This document shows positions 41,401-45,137 of a stretch of 64,000 nt of DNA, piece by piece. Both the position numbers and the translations under genes were made by a program. Origin of the DNA: Lineus longissimus (taxonomy: Eukaryota; Nemertea; Pilidiophora; Heteronemertea; Lineidae); assembly GCF_910592395.1 (NCBI RefSeq), contig NC_088310.1, positions 23,701,491 through 23,765,490 on the forward strand, read 5' to 3'. How positions within the stretch are numbered: the stretch's first letter is position 1; each line of letters begins with the position of its first letter. Under the pieces are notes generated by a model that had not been told where the DNA came from, ran no database searches, and saw nothing but the letters and a program-made list of their open reading frames with translations.

Positions 41401-43895
41401 GAACCAAAAAGACCACAAATAAAAGGAAGGGCTCGAAGGAGACTGCTAAGGCACGTTCTACGTCTGATTTAGTTGTAGACCAGGATCTTTTGAAACAATT
41501 ATCGGGCGAGACAACAAAGAAACCACCAACTAGCACGATGGTACCTGGCAAAGCATCATCTGCCAAAACAGATGTTTTCAAAAGGTTATCTACCCATACT
41601 GAGAAGCTTAAATCTCACACTAAAAAACTGAACCAACACACAACTTTAGGGAAGAACCTCCTTGAGCAAGCTTTGGCGACGAAGACGAAAGAGCATATCA
41701 AGACCTCTATAAAACACACAGAAAAGACAGACAAGCTGATCGGAAAAACAGAGAAACAAGTAGGTCTTGTGAAGAAATTACTGAAACAAACAGAGAAACG
41801 CCCAAATAATACGGAAACCAAGAACGTATTGGTCAATACTAACACTACGAAGAAGCTTCTAAAGGACGCGAAGAATCTAACGAAATCCGGTATATTAGGA
41901 CAAGGTGTGGGGTCGTCTGCCAAGTCTGACATTATCAAACAGTTGTCAACAAATTCTGAAAAGCTCAAATCCGATACTGACACGCATGGGAAACACACAA
42001 CTTTAACTAAGAAATTACTGAAACAGGTTTTGGCTACGAAGACAAAAAAGGAGATCAAGTCTACCATGAAACAGACGGAAAAGACAGGCAAGTTGATTGG
42101 AAAAACTGATAAACGAGTAGGTGTTTTGAATAAGTTACTCAAACAGACTGAGGTGAAGAAATCGGCAGGGGGACACTTGTTCGAAAAAGGTGCCGATAAG
42201 TTGAGTACGAAACAGGTAGTGAAAGTGGCTAAAAGCAACCCAGTCATTTCCAAACAGTTGCTGGAACGAGCAAATAAGAACACGTCAAGCGGCGAAAGTT
42301 GGCAAACTGGCTCTAAGAAGGTTCGAGTGAAACAACAGGCTGCTACAGGTTTAAGTCTGCCGGTTGACGATTTACGGAGGATAATTTCAGATAGCAACAA
42401 CAAAACGAAAGGTTCTACACCATCCAAGATACAATTAAAGCAACAACTGAAGACCGCAATTGGTACAAGTAATAAGGAGATCACAAGGAAAAAGTCAGTT
42501 ACAGGTAGCGGTACGTGAATTTATTTTGAATATCATCTTAGCATTTTATCAGTTAAGTTATGCTCCGACAGGCATCAATTTGATTATTTCGTAATGCACG
42601 AATGTGCAGTGCATGACAAGAAGTTAACTGAAAAAGAGTGCTTGATTCTGGCATTCTTTTGGTAAAGAATAAGATTTTGGTAGACAATTCATGAAGAGCT
42701 AGAAGTTATGTGACAGTACATGAGCAATAGGAAGGGTTCATGTATGGAACTATATTGAATAAGGAAACAAGAAGGTGGGGAGACATCTAAATGTCAGAGC
42801 AAATTAGAGATACATGTATATGAAGAAAGATGCTGGGTAATGGGCTTCACGATGGTATCGTAATTTCAGGTGTAGGCACGTGCCAAGACACAGATGTTGC
42901 CTTCGTCCTCGACAGTTCAACTGGAGTAACCGAAAAGCAATTCAAGACGGCCAAAGACTTTGTGAAAGCGATAATAGGAGACGGAGGCTTCACATCGAGC
43001 AAAGACCGTATGGCTTTGGTGCGGTACTCGTCCAAGGCTTACATCAACTGGCATGCTGGGTTTGACTGGTTCGACGACAAGAAGGAACTACACGAGGCCA
43101 TAGATGATCTACCTCGCGTGCCTGGTAACCGGGACACTGGCGCAGCCCTTGATGTTGTACGGAGCAGACTATTCACAAAATTAGGCGGAATGAGAAAAAG
43201 GTCCAAAAAGGTCGCCGTTATCATAACCAATGGTGATACCAATGACCAACCCATTTTCGAGAAAGAAGCCAAGGCCTTGAAAAGTATGGAAGTCGATATC
43301 TACGCAATAGCCATCGGGAAGGGTGTAACGCTGGACAAACTGAAGACTGCCGTATCTGCTAGTGGGAAACGTCACGTGTTTGCTGTCGACAAGTATCGGA
43401 ATTTGTCTAAAGTCATGCAACCCTTCCAAGAGGCGACATGTATAGGAGTAGGTAAGTAGGTTTGGCGTCTGAGAATGAACGGAACGTGTAACGGTAGCTT
43501 AGACGATATCAGTGTGCCAAGTGGTTGATATATCCATGCAGGAAAACTCTCATCAAAAGTTCGTTCAAACCGTACATTGTTAAGTTTAGACGGACGGTTT
43601 TCAAAATGGTTGATGGTTCTTAAGTTTGATCAATATGGCGGACAGTTAAAGAGATCTCGTAGCACAACTGTCTGGCCCACAACATACATGTTGATATTCA
43701 TACGCCACTGCCATCATTAAAGAAGTAGTGGTTTTGGCGGTCAAAACTGATCTCCTCCTTCTGTTTTGCCTTTAACAGCCGAGTTTGCATTGTCATATGC
43801 GAATGTGCCCTAGTAGTACTAGTACCGATCATTCTCCATAACTCGATTTCTCTCTCTCTTCTTGTGTAATTGCAGAAAAGCTACCAGGAGGTTAG
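2346..43895 (+). CDS. Giant modular secreted multi-VWA / kringle / F-type lectin / His-Lys-rich repeat protein (gene 1, 63-exon model)
   Basis: Modelled as 63 coding exons totalling about 16.17 kb of CDS (about 5,390 residues), from a signal-peptide ATG at 2346 to a TAG at 43893-43895, with AATAAA at 44031. Order: signal peptide; Thr/Pro mucin-like; VWA1-8 separated by two-Cys exons; Cys-rich exons; kringle; Pro/Ala-rich; Cys-rich; F-type lectin; VWA9; His-His repeat exons; 5.8-kb Lys-rich exon; VWA10; short terminal exon. All module boundaries are phase 1 (final G of a split GNN codon in most exons); only introns inside VWA domains use phase 0 or 2. This is the classic signature of exon shuffling in extracellular proteins. 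The role is unknown; secreted matrix, mucus or adhesive protein is inferred from the signal peptide, VWA and lectin modules and charged repeats. The locus could comprise two or more transcripts, since every phase 1-1 module could be skipped. Confidence 0.7.
2679..3011 (+). CDS. Gene 1 exon 2: Thr/Pro/Ala-rich mucin-like segment
   Basis: About 110 residues composed almost wholly of Thr, Pro, Ala, Ser and Val, with repeated TTAP, TTPQ and PTM words. It is a likely O-glycosylated spacer following the signal peptide. The acceptor is accacag at 2678 and the donor is gtaaac at 3012, phase 1-1. The polypyrimidine tract is weak, so the exact 5' edge is less certain. No domain is recognised. Confidence 0.65.
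3232..4050 (+). CDS. Gene 1 VWA domain 1 (exons 3232-3659 and 3903-4050)
   Basis: A VWA-like Rossmann fold: first strand and metal-site motif IYFIMDSSTQTG, second strand LQVIFIYQD, fourth strand VLTLLGSGTP. The domain is split by a phase-0 intron after ALGIR, and the second exon supplies the last strand and helix. The MIDAS-type metal site keeps D-x-S but lacks the fifth-position Ser, and the usual acidic TDG loop is replaced by GSG. It is the only VWA of the first nine with Gly instead of Cys or Ala-Cys in this loop, apart from VWA7. Confidence 0.75.
4116..4686 (+). CDS. Gene 1 linker exons after VWA1 (4116-4157, 4318-4365, 4618-4686)
   Basis: Three phase 1-1 mini-exons. The 42-nt exon (EDVTTRMPAKTTII) has a weak gtacgg donor and may be optional. 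The 48-nt exon encodes DQKCKLGQYHAMDNCT, the type member of the first linker family (Cys, ten or so residues, Cys). The 69-nt exon encodes a C-P-A-K-x-x-W-x-x-x-x-x-M-C pattern, the second linker family. This pair recurs after most VWA domains and probably forms small disulphide-closed connectors. Confidence 0.7.
5038..5601 (+). CDS. Gene 1 VWA domain 2 (single exon)
   Basis: One 564-nt phase 1-1 exon encodes a complete VWA fold of about 188 residues. MIDAS-position motif LLVILDTSANTG, strand LNIIILYA, loop motif VLMLGSCTPEPP, strand MYYGSVGNKVDL. D-x-S is present but the canonical third Ser and the TDG Asp are not; the GSCTPEP loop is shared with VWA3. Acceptor tctccag at 5037, donor gtacat at 5602. 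Confidence 0.85.
5753..6024 (+). CDS. Gene 1 linker exons after VWA2 (5753-5800, 5965-6024)
   Basis: A 48-nt exon encodes DGKCKLEQAMSENTCT and a 60-nt exon encodes ITCGQGYTWNGKMCTEGRQ. Both are phase 1-1 with good acceptors and gtatgt / gtaagt donors. They match the two linker-exon families seen after VWA1, VWA5, VWA7, VWA8 and VWA9. Confidence 0.8.
6215..6772 (+). CDS. Gene 1 VWA domain 3 (single exon)
   Basis: A 558-nt phase 1-1 exon encodes a full VWA domain. Motifs are VDLILQLDASSYTG, LQIVVVYYASQ and LVMCLGSCTPEPT. An upstream ATG in frame lies in the preceding intron and is not the start; the acceptor ctttcag at 6214 defines the edge. The metal site is degenerate as in its neighbours (D-x-S-x-Y, and GSC in place of TDG). 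Confidence 0.85.
6979..7468 (+). CDS. Gene 1 linker exons after VWA3 (6979-7029, 7412-7468)
   Basis: Two phase 1-1 exons of 51 and 57 nt encode DIKCHPGTITDATGQCV and IRCPASDVAYLPLCDDSL. The two-Cys pattern is kept but the Trp and Met-Cys signature of the second family is lost here. The donors gtaagt at 7030 and 7469 are strong. Confidence 0.75.
7746..8703 (+). CDS. Gene 1 VWA domain 4 (exons 7746-7941 and 8297-8703)
   Basis: The VWA fold is split by a phase-2 intron after NDPE. Motifs are LDLFILFDGSAFTG, QLTLLYYTHQ and VLFLGSCTPVPA. The second exon runs past the domain and includes ISCPENKVYERGSCNG, so the usual separate first linker exon is fused to the VWA exon here. Donor gtatgt at 8704, phase 1. 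Confidence 0.8.
9024..9086 (+). CDS. Gene 1 linker exon after VWA4
   Basis: A 63-nt phase 1-1 exon encoding DIRCEKHQKWDGKMCEKNELR, a clear member of the second linker family (Cys, Trp-Asp-Gly-Lys-Met-Cys). Only one linker exon is present because the first-type linker is fused to the end of the VWA4 exon. Confidence 0.8.
9197..9748 (+). CDS. Gene 1 VWA domain 5 (single exon)
   Basis: A 552-nt phase 1-1 exon. Motifs are LDLVVLLDGSTYTG, VHITLIYAGD, FAFLNVGSCSPEKK and VYAAPLGVTLDKEF. Acceptor ttacag at 9196, donor gtaggc at 9749. D-x-S is retained and the TDG loop is replaced by GSCSP. Confidence 0.85.
9903..10352 (+). CDS. Gene 1 linker exons after VWA5 (9903-9950, 10290-10352)
   Basis: A 48-nt exon (DSKCKYGYVSPRGICV) and a 63-nt exon (IKCRVRYRWLDKMCVKKIYV), both phase 1-1. 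They belong to the first and second linker families. A possible alternative terminal exon lies in the intron between them (see 10028-10163). Confidence 0.78.
10028..10163 (+). other. Candidate alternative terminal exon with polyadenylation signal
   Basis: After an acceptor-like aacacag (ending 10027), one frame reads KCALNCHQKKLFVNKCIKL then stop, with three Cys like the linkers. In the phase-1 frame used by the neighbouring exons, reading stops after 14 codons. An AATAAA signal lies at 10158-10163. This could be an intronic polyadenylation exon giving a short VWA1-5 isoform, or a decayed linker exon. The phase mismatch for the Cys-containing frame lowers confidence. Confidence 0.3.
10548..11108 (+). 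CDS. Gene 1 VWA domain 6 (single exon)
   Basis: A 561-nt phase 1-1 exon. Motifs are FDIFILLDGSGYTG, LRIIVIYYASQ, VILLIGACRPVPG and AYTIPLGI. Acceptor cttgtag at 10547, donor gttagc at 11109. The domain is rich in basic residues compared with VWA2-5 and has GACRP in the degenerate acidic loop. Confidence 0.83.
11329..11376 (+). CDS. Gene 1 linker exon after VWA6 (first family)
   Basis: A 48-nt phase 1-1 exon encoding DAGCPIGQVAPKVACE with acceptor ttgcag and donor gtgggt. The 3-kb LINE copy lies in the intron that follows; the second-family linker exon is on the far side of it at 14484. Confidence 0.7.
11405..14435 (+). mobile_element. Degenerate 5'-truncated non-LTR retrotransposon (Jockey/CR1-like LINE)
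   Basis: The element begins inside the C-terminal part of an apurinic endonuclease domain (SDHCPV motif near 11540) after a frameshift. It continues with the ORF2 linker (to about 11850), then reverse transcriptase in broken frames: GPDGIS, SNYRPISLLS (about 12430), DISKAFD (about 12650), GVPQGSILGP (about 12810) and FADD (about 12900). A C-terminal Cys-Cys-His region lies near 13850. At least three frameshifts or stops (one in DISKAFDKTSH-stop) make it non-functional. The 3' UTR has a small hairpin (aagccttcggctt) and ends in a short A-run. It lies in an intron of gene 1, same orientation. Confidence 0.9.
14484..14555 (+). CDS. Gene 1 linker exon (second family) downstream of the LINE
   Basis: A 72-nt phase 1-1 exon encoding TKCEIYQKWDGIMCKDTVT and a short Ala-Gly-Lys-Ser tail. 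The Cys, Trp-Asp-Gly, Met-Cys pattern matches 9024-9086. It pairs with the linker exon at 11329 across the retrotransposon insertion. Confidence 0.8.
14666..15773 (+). CDS. Gene 1 VWA domain 7 (exons 14666-14796, 15022-15226, 15558-15773)
   Basis: The only VWA domain split into three exons. Exon 1 has IDLFIMMDASIYTG and ends phase 0; exon 2 starts LFIIRYAKS and ends phase 1 at ILYIG; exon 3 starts GSIRAREV and carries IRQYGLPLGQP. In this domain the GSC loop has become GSI, and it is the exon junction. The intron before exon 3 ends in a sequence (tcgattttcttttaggtagc) that is copied in the 237-bp satellite downstream. Confidence 0.78.
15975..16302 (+). CDS. Gene 1 linker exons after VWA7 (15975-16022, 16240-16302)
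   Basis: A 48-nt exon (DTTCKWNEIDERGSCR) and a 63-nt exon (ITCYPGFKWDEKKGMCLKGK), both phase 1-1, with donors gtgagt and gtaagt. They are standard first- and second-family linkers. Confidence 0.8.
16458..18317 (+). CDS. Gene 1 VWA domain 8 (exons 16458-16699 and 17993-18317)
   Basis: Exon 1 carries LDVIILLDGSKFTG and IRIILIFYGQK and ends phase 0 at MLNE. Exon 2 starts LPNMAIAADAAHLFL after an acceptor ending gaaag at 17992, and includes VLYMGSCKPGSA and YSIPFGLVPDD. The two halves are separated by an intron almost filled by a 237-bp satellite whose units contain the same gaaag acceptor and ttacct start, so the true acceptor is the last of about five similar sites. Confidence 0.78.
16894..17992. 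repeat. 237-bp intronic tandem repeat (about 4.6 copies) carrying splice-acceptor copies
   Basis: The block attagtc-a-aaaggtgtctgtc recurs at 16894, 17131, 17367, 17604 and 17841, a period of 236-237 bp with few differences. Each complete unit includes ttttcttttgaaagttacct (the acceptor region of VWA8 exon 2) and gattttcttttaggtagcatt (the acceptor region of VWA7 exon 3). The array therefore appears to be built from sequence around two VWA exon starts of this same gene. Confidence 0.92.
18512..19619 (+). CDS. Gene 1 Cys-rich exons before the kringle (18512-18559, 18809-18880, 19103-19156, 19500-19619)
   Basis: Four phase 1-1 exons: DSTCKHMNVMRGSDCK; TCAYGLSFRGPLCHEPP; LLCPRGTRYTPHGCIGL; and a 40-residue exon with CPPPFQ, GCIYQCP and QTCVAKG. 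The first two continue the VWA linker families; the last two introduce the CP-x-G-x-C style (CPPG...GC...QCP...C) that recurs at 20535, 21078, 21383 and 21721. Small disulphide-bonded modules are likely; no named domain is recognised. Confidence 0.75.
19972..20256 (+). CDS. Gene 1 kringle domain exon
   Basis: One 285-nt phase 1-1 exon encodes a full kringle: DDCKKTHDGKTYNG, SGRNCQSWASQ, the conserved NYCRNPSG and GPWCYSTDP, and EYCNVPLC. All six kringle Cys are visible in the expected order. Kringles are protein- or ligand-binding triple-disulphide folds of secreted proteins. Acceptor tttttag at 19971, donor gtaaga at 20257. Confidence 0.93.
20535..20924 (+). CDS. Gene 1 Cys module plus Pro/Ala-rich spacer exon
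   Basis: The exon begins FSGCPPGFDRTSKGCLLQCP, then GYVRKDGKCV, so it is a four-Cys module. It continues into about 90 residues rich in Pro, Ala, Lys and Thr (KAAAPAPKPAGPP, TTTTLKQLL). Phase 1-1, acceptor tattag at 20534, donor gtaata at 20925. The spacer is probably unstructured. It is the first of several modules combining a Cys head and a low-complexity tail. Confidence 0.72.
21078..21822 (+). CDS. Gene 1 Cys-rich exons (21078-21170, 21383-21445, 21721-21822)
   Basis: Three phase 1-1 exons of the CPP type: GPCPPHHEFTTKGCVLQCKP with a VCRK end; HLSCPPGNKPSPKGCIP; and IKCPPNFQPDAHGQCVLKCP with a TGYVRTHDGC end. All have clear acceptors (ctccag, tacag, tttaag) and gtacat / gtaagc / gtatgt donors. 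They form a run with the Cys part of 20535-20924. Confidence 0.78.
22180..22660 (-). repeat. Four tRNA T-arm-like repeats with paired inverted repeats
   Basis: On the minus strand, ggttcgatccc (the exact RNA polymerase III B-box / tRNA T-arm consensus) occurs four times, around 22190, 22340, 22492 and 22627, about 135-155 bp apart. Three copies have a perfect cccgg-ttcgatc-ccggg T-arm. The first, second-last and last copies are each followed by a short inverted repeat (for example ggccgcaat/attgcggcc and aggtgaacat/atgttcacct). No complete cloverleaf or A box could be folded by eye, so these are not called functional tRNAs; a degraded tRNA-derived SINE cluster is possible. Confidence 0.6.
22866..23560 (+). 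other. Intronic stretch with fragments of acidic coding-like sequence
   Basis: Within the long intron 21823-24975, one frame at 23034 after a tttttcag acceptor-like site reads RSNSTDDEDADHGQIPEEA. Near 23265 a similar acidic segment (DDEDSDSGHDP) recurs, and near 23390 FDFGGWNFYDDNSNNSKGK precedes a gtaaaa. The frames are interrupted and no phase 1 donors follow the first segment. It may be a decayed transposase-like or host exon set. No function is assigned. Confidence 0.25.
23800..24690. repeat. Tandem repeat array with 107-bp higher-order unit
   Basis: A 50-60-bp monomer built on tattttgaagaattgaaatcaac is repeated throughout. From 24115 a dimeric unit of exactly 107 bp recurs at 24115, 24222, 24329 and 24436, nearly identical between copies. 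Flanking monomers (23800-24110 and 24540-24690) are more diverged, as expected for a satellite homogenised from the centre. It lies in the intron before the F-type lectin linker exon. Confidence 0.92.
24976..25047 (+). CDS. Gene 1 linker exon before the lectin domain
   Basis: A 72-nt phase 1-1 exon encoding QKCKVGYVWGGEKCVSLMD, a second-family linker (Cys, Trp, Lys-Cys). Acceptor tttcag at 24975 and donor gtaagt at 25048. It is separated from the previous exon by a repeat-filled intron of about 3.15 kb. Confidence 0.78.
25380..26206 (+). CDS. Gene 1 F-type lectin (fucolectin, FTP) domain (exons 25380-25610 and 25967-26206)
   Basis: The domain opens ENLAYKRKAFQSTTS, then YRAVDGVTSSKY, SCTHTE, QWWSVDLG and ITNRGDCCW at the exon junction. 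The second exon starts TRLKKFTIVVSGDAP and ends LTLCEVQVFGD. These are hallmark F-type lectin motifs, including the R-x-D-x4-R part (RGDCCWTR) of the fucose-binding signature and the vicinal Cys-Cys. The expected upstream His is present in SCTHT, with about four residues more spacing than the usual H-x26-R. F-type lectins bind fucose in many animals; sugar binding here is likely but untested. The intron is phase 1 inside the codon for Trp. Confidence 0.92.
26497..27066 (+). CDS. Gene 1 VWA domain 9 (single exon)
   Basis: A 570-nt phase 1-1 exon. Motifs are LDLIILIDASKYTG, ILIRLIHYAST, LPSMPKALAEV and AGFCLGACTASVT. Acceptor ttttag at 26496, donor gttagt at 27067. It is unusually Lys-rich and lies directly after the lectin. 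Its GACTA loop resembles VWA6. Confidence 0.83.
27390..27787 (+). CDS. Gene 1 linker exons after VWA9 (27390-27437, 27707-27787)
   Basis: A 48-nt exon (DGKCAWGKVYRSSKCY) and an 81-nt exon (VACHKGWVWNKMMCVRLRD and a basic tail), both phase 1-1. These are the last linker-family exons before the His-His micro-exon region. Confidence 0.8.
28066..28095 (+). CDS. Gene 1 micro-exon: His decapeptide unit PIVYHLSPVK
   Basis: A 30-nt phase 1-1 exon with acceptor ctattacag and donor gtaagt. It is the first of the micro-exons. The dyad is Tyr-His instead of His-His, but length, hydrophobic pair and terminal Lys match the family. Confidence 0.65.
28096..29734. other. Intron with a decayed micro-exon and no other supportable exon
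   Basis: Apart from the pseudo-micro-exon at 28339-28368, nothing with splice support is seen. The open frame at 28391-28753 has a few Cys but no acceptor of the right phase and no similarity that I recognise. Confidence 0.5.
28339..28368 (+). pseudogene. Decayed His-His micro-exon (5' splice site lost)
   Basis: After an acceptor-like aatcttag (ending 28338), 30 nt encode GVQHHESSEK in the phase used by the real micro-exons, with the dyad at positions 4-5 and Lys at 10. The position expected to read G|GT at the 3' edge reads c|ct, so no donor is present. It looks like a micro-exon that lost its 5' splice site. Confidence 0.6.
29735..30187 (+). CDS. Gene 1 exon: His/Lys/Gly-rich repeat segment
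   Basis: About 151 residues after acceptor ctttcag at 29734. Units such as TVVHHMGPT, KLVHENLPGK, KLVHGLKPG and EVVHHLKPGE run at roughly ten-residue spacing. They are followed by a 24-residue tandem (KLVHLKPGEKPGEKV... then TGKPGKEGG) present twice in direct 72-bp repeat. Donor gtacgc at 30188, phase 1. It is related to the His-His decapeptide family but has drifted toward KPGEK repeats. Confidence 0.75.
30507..30536 (+). CDS. Gene 1 micro-exon: His-His decapeptide VVLHHTMKMK
   Basis: A 30-nt phase 1-1 exon with acceptor cttccag and donor gtaaac. It fits the consensus: one GNN-encoded residue, two aliphatics, His-His, four variable residues, Lys. Confidence 0.78.
30874..30903 (+). CDS. Gene 1 micro-exon: GILHHGQIKK (copy A)
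   Basis: A 30-nt phase 1-1 exon, acceptor tttttcag, donor gtacat. Its duplicate at 31588 encodes the same ten residues. Confidence 0.8.
31241..31270 (+). CDS. Gene 1 micro-exon: DIHHGSLQSK (copy A)
   Basis: A 30-nt phase 1-1 exon, acceptor atttcag, donor gtgtgt. The His-His is at positions 3-4 rather than 4-5, but total length is still ten residues. Confidence 0.78.
31588..31617 (+). CDS. Gene 1 micro-exon: GILHHGQIKK (copy B)
   Basis: Duplicate of 30874-30903 inside the 714-bp repeat. One silent substitution (ggc to ggt) leaves the peptide unchanged; both splice sites are intact. Confidence 0.8.
31955..31984 (+). CDS. Gene 1 micro-exon: DIHHGSLPSK (copy B)
   Basis: Duplicate of 31241-31270 with one Gln-to-Pro change. 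The donor is gtgcgt. Both splice sites are kept. Confidence 0.77.
32372..32401 (+). CDS. Gene 1 micro-exon: AVIHHALKLK
   Basis: A 30-nt phase 1-1 exon, acceptor aatacag, donor gtgagg. It fits the decapeptide consensus exactly. Confidence 0.75.
32703..32732 (+). CDS. Gene 1 micro-exon: GVVHHGHREK
   Basis: A 30-nt phase 1-1 exon, acceptor cttaag, donor gtttgt (weak). It carries a third His and is the most similar to the units of the 16-repeat exon. Confidence 0.72.
33255..33284 (+). CDS. Gene 1 micro-exon: VIMHHSRGNK
   Basis: A 30-nt phase 1-1 exon, acceptor gttttcag, donor gtgtgt. The VIMHH core resembles the VVMHH core of the 39-residue repeats in the giant exon. Confidence 0.74.
33608..33637 (+). 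CDS. Gene 1 micro-exon: VLIHHLIEAG
   Basis: A 30-nt phase 1-1 exon, acceptor atttcag, donor gtaagt (consensus). The last residue is Gly, not Lys, and the split codon to the next exon starts with A. Confidence 0.72.
34048..34111 (+). pseudogene. tRNA-like fragment (tRNA-derived SINE or pseudo-tRNA)
   Basis: The segment contains gttcaacggttagaata, which resembles a D-arm / A box of Glu- or Gln-type tRNAs. About 30 nt later gggtccgactc is a degenerate B box. The acceptor strands do not pair, so it is not a working tRNA. It sits in an intron of gene 1. Confidence 0.35.
34248..34280 (+). CDS. Gene 1 micro-exon: RVLHHKAGVHA
   Basis: A 33-nt phase 1-1 exon (eleven residues), acceptor ctgtag, donor gtatgt. 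The only micro-exon of the set that is not 30 nt. Confidence 0.72.
34538..35032 (+). CDS. Gene 1 exon: sixteen tandem His-His decapeptide units
   Basis: A 495-nt phase 1-1 exon after acceptor tttgcag at 34537. It encodes 16 consecutive ten-residue units starting LIQHVHTKSG, VLHHGHTAKG, VVHHRTSEKG and passing through ILHHAKPVKD, ILHHGKKTQD, ILHHGTKKKN to VLHHGKFMQG, then a short tail. Most units are [V/I]-L-H-H-[G/A]-x3-K-[G/D]. The unit length equals that of the neighbouring 30-nt micro-exons, so the exon looks like those exons fused without introns. The His dyads and Lys suggest metal binding, pH-dependent charge or cross-linking; none is shown. Confidence 0.85.
35033..35708. other. Intron, nothing recognised
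   Basis: No additional exon, repeat or regulatory element could be supported here. Confidence 0.5.
35709..35738 (+). CDS. Gene 1 micro-exon: EILHHAVLTK
   Basis: A 30-nt phase 1-1 exon, acceptor gtttacag, donor gtgaga. It fits the decapeptide consensus exactly and is the last free-standing micro-exon. Confidence 0.76.
36019..36448 (+). CDS. Gene 1 exons 36019-36237 and 36407-36448: charged helix and Cys connector
   Basis: The 219-nt exon starts VIIAHGKKTV, a degenerate decapeptide, then changes to TCPVSNDKL and a Lys/Glu/Leu-rich stretch (ELQKLKHTLEKEKDM, ADLIKKTM) likely to be helical. The 42-nt exon encodes GCPKGTLFGKGVCY, a small two-Cys connector. Both are phase 1-1 with good splice sites. 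Confidence 0.75.
36709..42510 (+). CDS. Gene 1 giant 5.8-kb Lys-rich repeat exon
   Basis: One uninterrupted exon of 5,802 nt (about 1,934 residues) after acceptor gcgttttcag at 36708; it begins VCVPREHASRREKELLE. Composition is dominated by Lys, Thr, Ser, Ala and Pro and the protein is strongly basic. Three nested tandem families are visible: six 39-residue units (37668-38369) plus a partial seventh, five 55-residue units (38469-39293), and two 119-residue units (about 41550-42170). The rest has looser repeats around LLKAAE. The 39-residue units include VVMHH, echoing the micro-exon dyad. Donor gtacgt at 42511 (an alternative gtagcg at 42505 is in the same phase). Long minus-strand open frames here are shadows. 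Confidence 0.85.
37668..38440 (+). repeat. 117-bp (39-residue) coding tandem repeat, six copies plus partial
   Basis: Unit starts at 37668 and recurs exactly every 117 bp to 38370. Key words per unit are HHTLPSNVVMHHTK, GTSKKPK and ASEKSEPKRAK. Each unit carries two His-His dyads (one degenerate in the first copy). The partial last copy changes MHH to MDE. Confidence 0.93.
38469..39293 (+). repeat. 165-bp (55-residue) coding tandem repeat, five copies
   Basis: Units begin at 38469, 38634, 38799, 38964 and 39129, spacing exactly 165 bp. Key words are KGTPKLPSNK, LKKLLKAEEAKLR, KEPIVANVKVATS. The AEEAKL segment is probably helical. The last unit diverges after KPES. Confidence 0.93.
42870..43451 (+). 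CDS. Gene 1 VWA domain 10 (single exon, more canonical)
   Basis: A 582-nt phase 1-1 exon. Motifs are TDVAFVLDSSTGVT, MALVRYSSKAY, PGNRDTGAALDVV, VAVIITNGDTND and DIYAIAIGKGV. Unlike VWA1-9 it keeps the Thr of the metal site loop (DTGAAL) and an acidic residue after strand four (NGD); DSSTG lacks only the third Ser. It resembles collagen/matrilin-type VWA domains. Acceptor atttcag at 42869, donor gtaagt at 43452. Confidence 0.92.
43876..43895 (+). CDS. Gene 1 terminal coding exon (six residues, EKLPGG)
   Basis: After acceptor gtaattgcag at 43875, the phase-1 frame reads E-K-L-P-G-G then TAG. The downstream 3' UTR contains AATAAA at 44031. If this exon is skipped, VWA10 can join the next phase-1 exon at 45138 in frame. 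Confidence 0.65.
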
Positions 43896-44030
43896 GAAGT
43901 GTATCCAAGAACTACTGGAAAACTCTCGCCCTAAACGAACTGTACAAACTGTCAAAGAGAGACTTTATTTCTTTACTTAGTTATAGATTTTAGCATTTGG
44001 TGAATGGCATAGTGTAAGAAGTCGTGAGTA

Positions 44031-44036
44031 AATAAA
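44031..44036 (+). terminator. Polyadenylation signal AATAAA of gene 1
   Basis: The canonical hexamer lies 136 bp downstream of the TAG at 43893-43895 in AT-rich sequence. Confidence 0.6.
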
Positions 44037-45137
44037 AATGCCAATGGGATATCATATCAGGCTATATAAATTACTCTTAAAAAGTTTTGTTTTGTTCTGT
44101 GAACCATTTAGCGTTTCGACGACTGGACAGCATTGACACATGAGGGAGTCAGTGAATAATCACAAACCCTACCCATGTGTAACATGACATCACCTTAACC
44201 AGTGTGACCATGATAAGCTTTAACCATGCAGTTCCAACACGATCCGTACTCGACTTCGTACGATACGCATTGCTATCGTACCACCAAGGACAATGACCTT
44301 CAACATTTCCAAATTATCAGTATTTGCCCTTGGTCGTACGATGGCAGTAGCGCACCGAGTTTGGTACTACAATGGCAGCTTACATACGACAATGTCTAAT
44401 CCATAACATGAGCTATGATAAAGTTAGCCATGTTTGGAAGTAGAACTGATTACAAAGCTCTACATGTGACCACAGGACATCTTTAGTTTCAACCCCAATC
44501 CAGCCCTCCCTGAACCATAGGAGGGGGCGGGAAGTTGTTCATCAATTGAAGGTTAGTATTGATACTCGCTTTGTGTTATGATTGACACCGGACAACGCAC
44601 ACTATTGGGAGTATGGAAACCTGAAGTCGCGGGAATTGTGATTGGTGTTAATATCGGCGCGGTCATCTGTAGAGAATTAGAGAGCCCGAGCTGGAAGCTG
44701 AAGTCAGTAAAGGAGTACGGGTAGCCAAACACGAGGTCACTGTCGACAGATTGGTATCGACAGATTGGTAAGTATTCCAAGCAATCCTGTAAGTGAATTA
44801 AGATTACCTTCGTTAGATTTATTTCCTTAATACATTCCAAATTATACGTGCGTCATGATATCTCAACGCAATATTAAATCAGAATACTCGACCAATTCAA
44901 TATCAAGCTCATATGATTAACTTATTGATATGTGTTATTGTTATTGTTATTCTTATTACTGTTGATGTTTTCACGGAACGATGCTGCCTTCCACTTGTTC
45001 AAATATTTTGTTTCTTTCAGTTATCTTTTTCATTGCCTTGCGGGAATTTCTTGCTTGCTGCTTATGCTTTATTGATTAATACTAATGAAATAAATATTGT
45101 TACACCATACTAATATACTTTTCCTTTTTCTTTTCAG
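44037..45137. other. Region between gene 1 and gene 2; first exon of gene 2 not found
   Basis: If gene 2 is separate, its signal-peptide exon should be here. The ATG at 44913 opens a very hydrophobic stretch (MINLLICVIVIVILITV) that could be a signal sequence, but no good phase-1 donor follows it. The ATG at 44578 also lacks one. Confidence 0.4.

Noticed and set aside
44913-45113. Hydrophobic MINLLICVIVIVILITV frame as signal-peptide exon of gene 2
   Set aside because: No acceptable phase-1 donor follows the hydrophobic core; the only phase-1 GT (in attttgtttct) is far from consensus. Kept only as a weak possibility in the region note.
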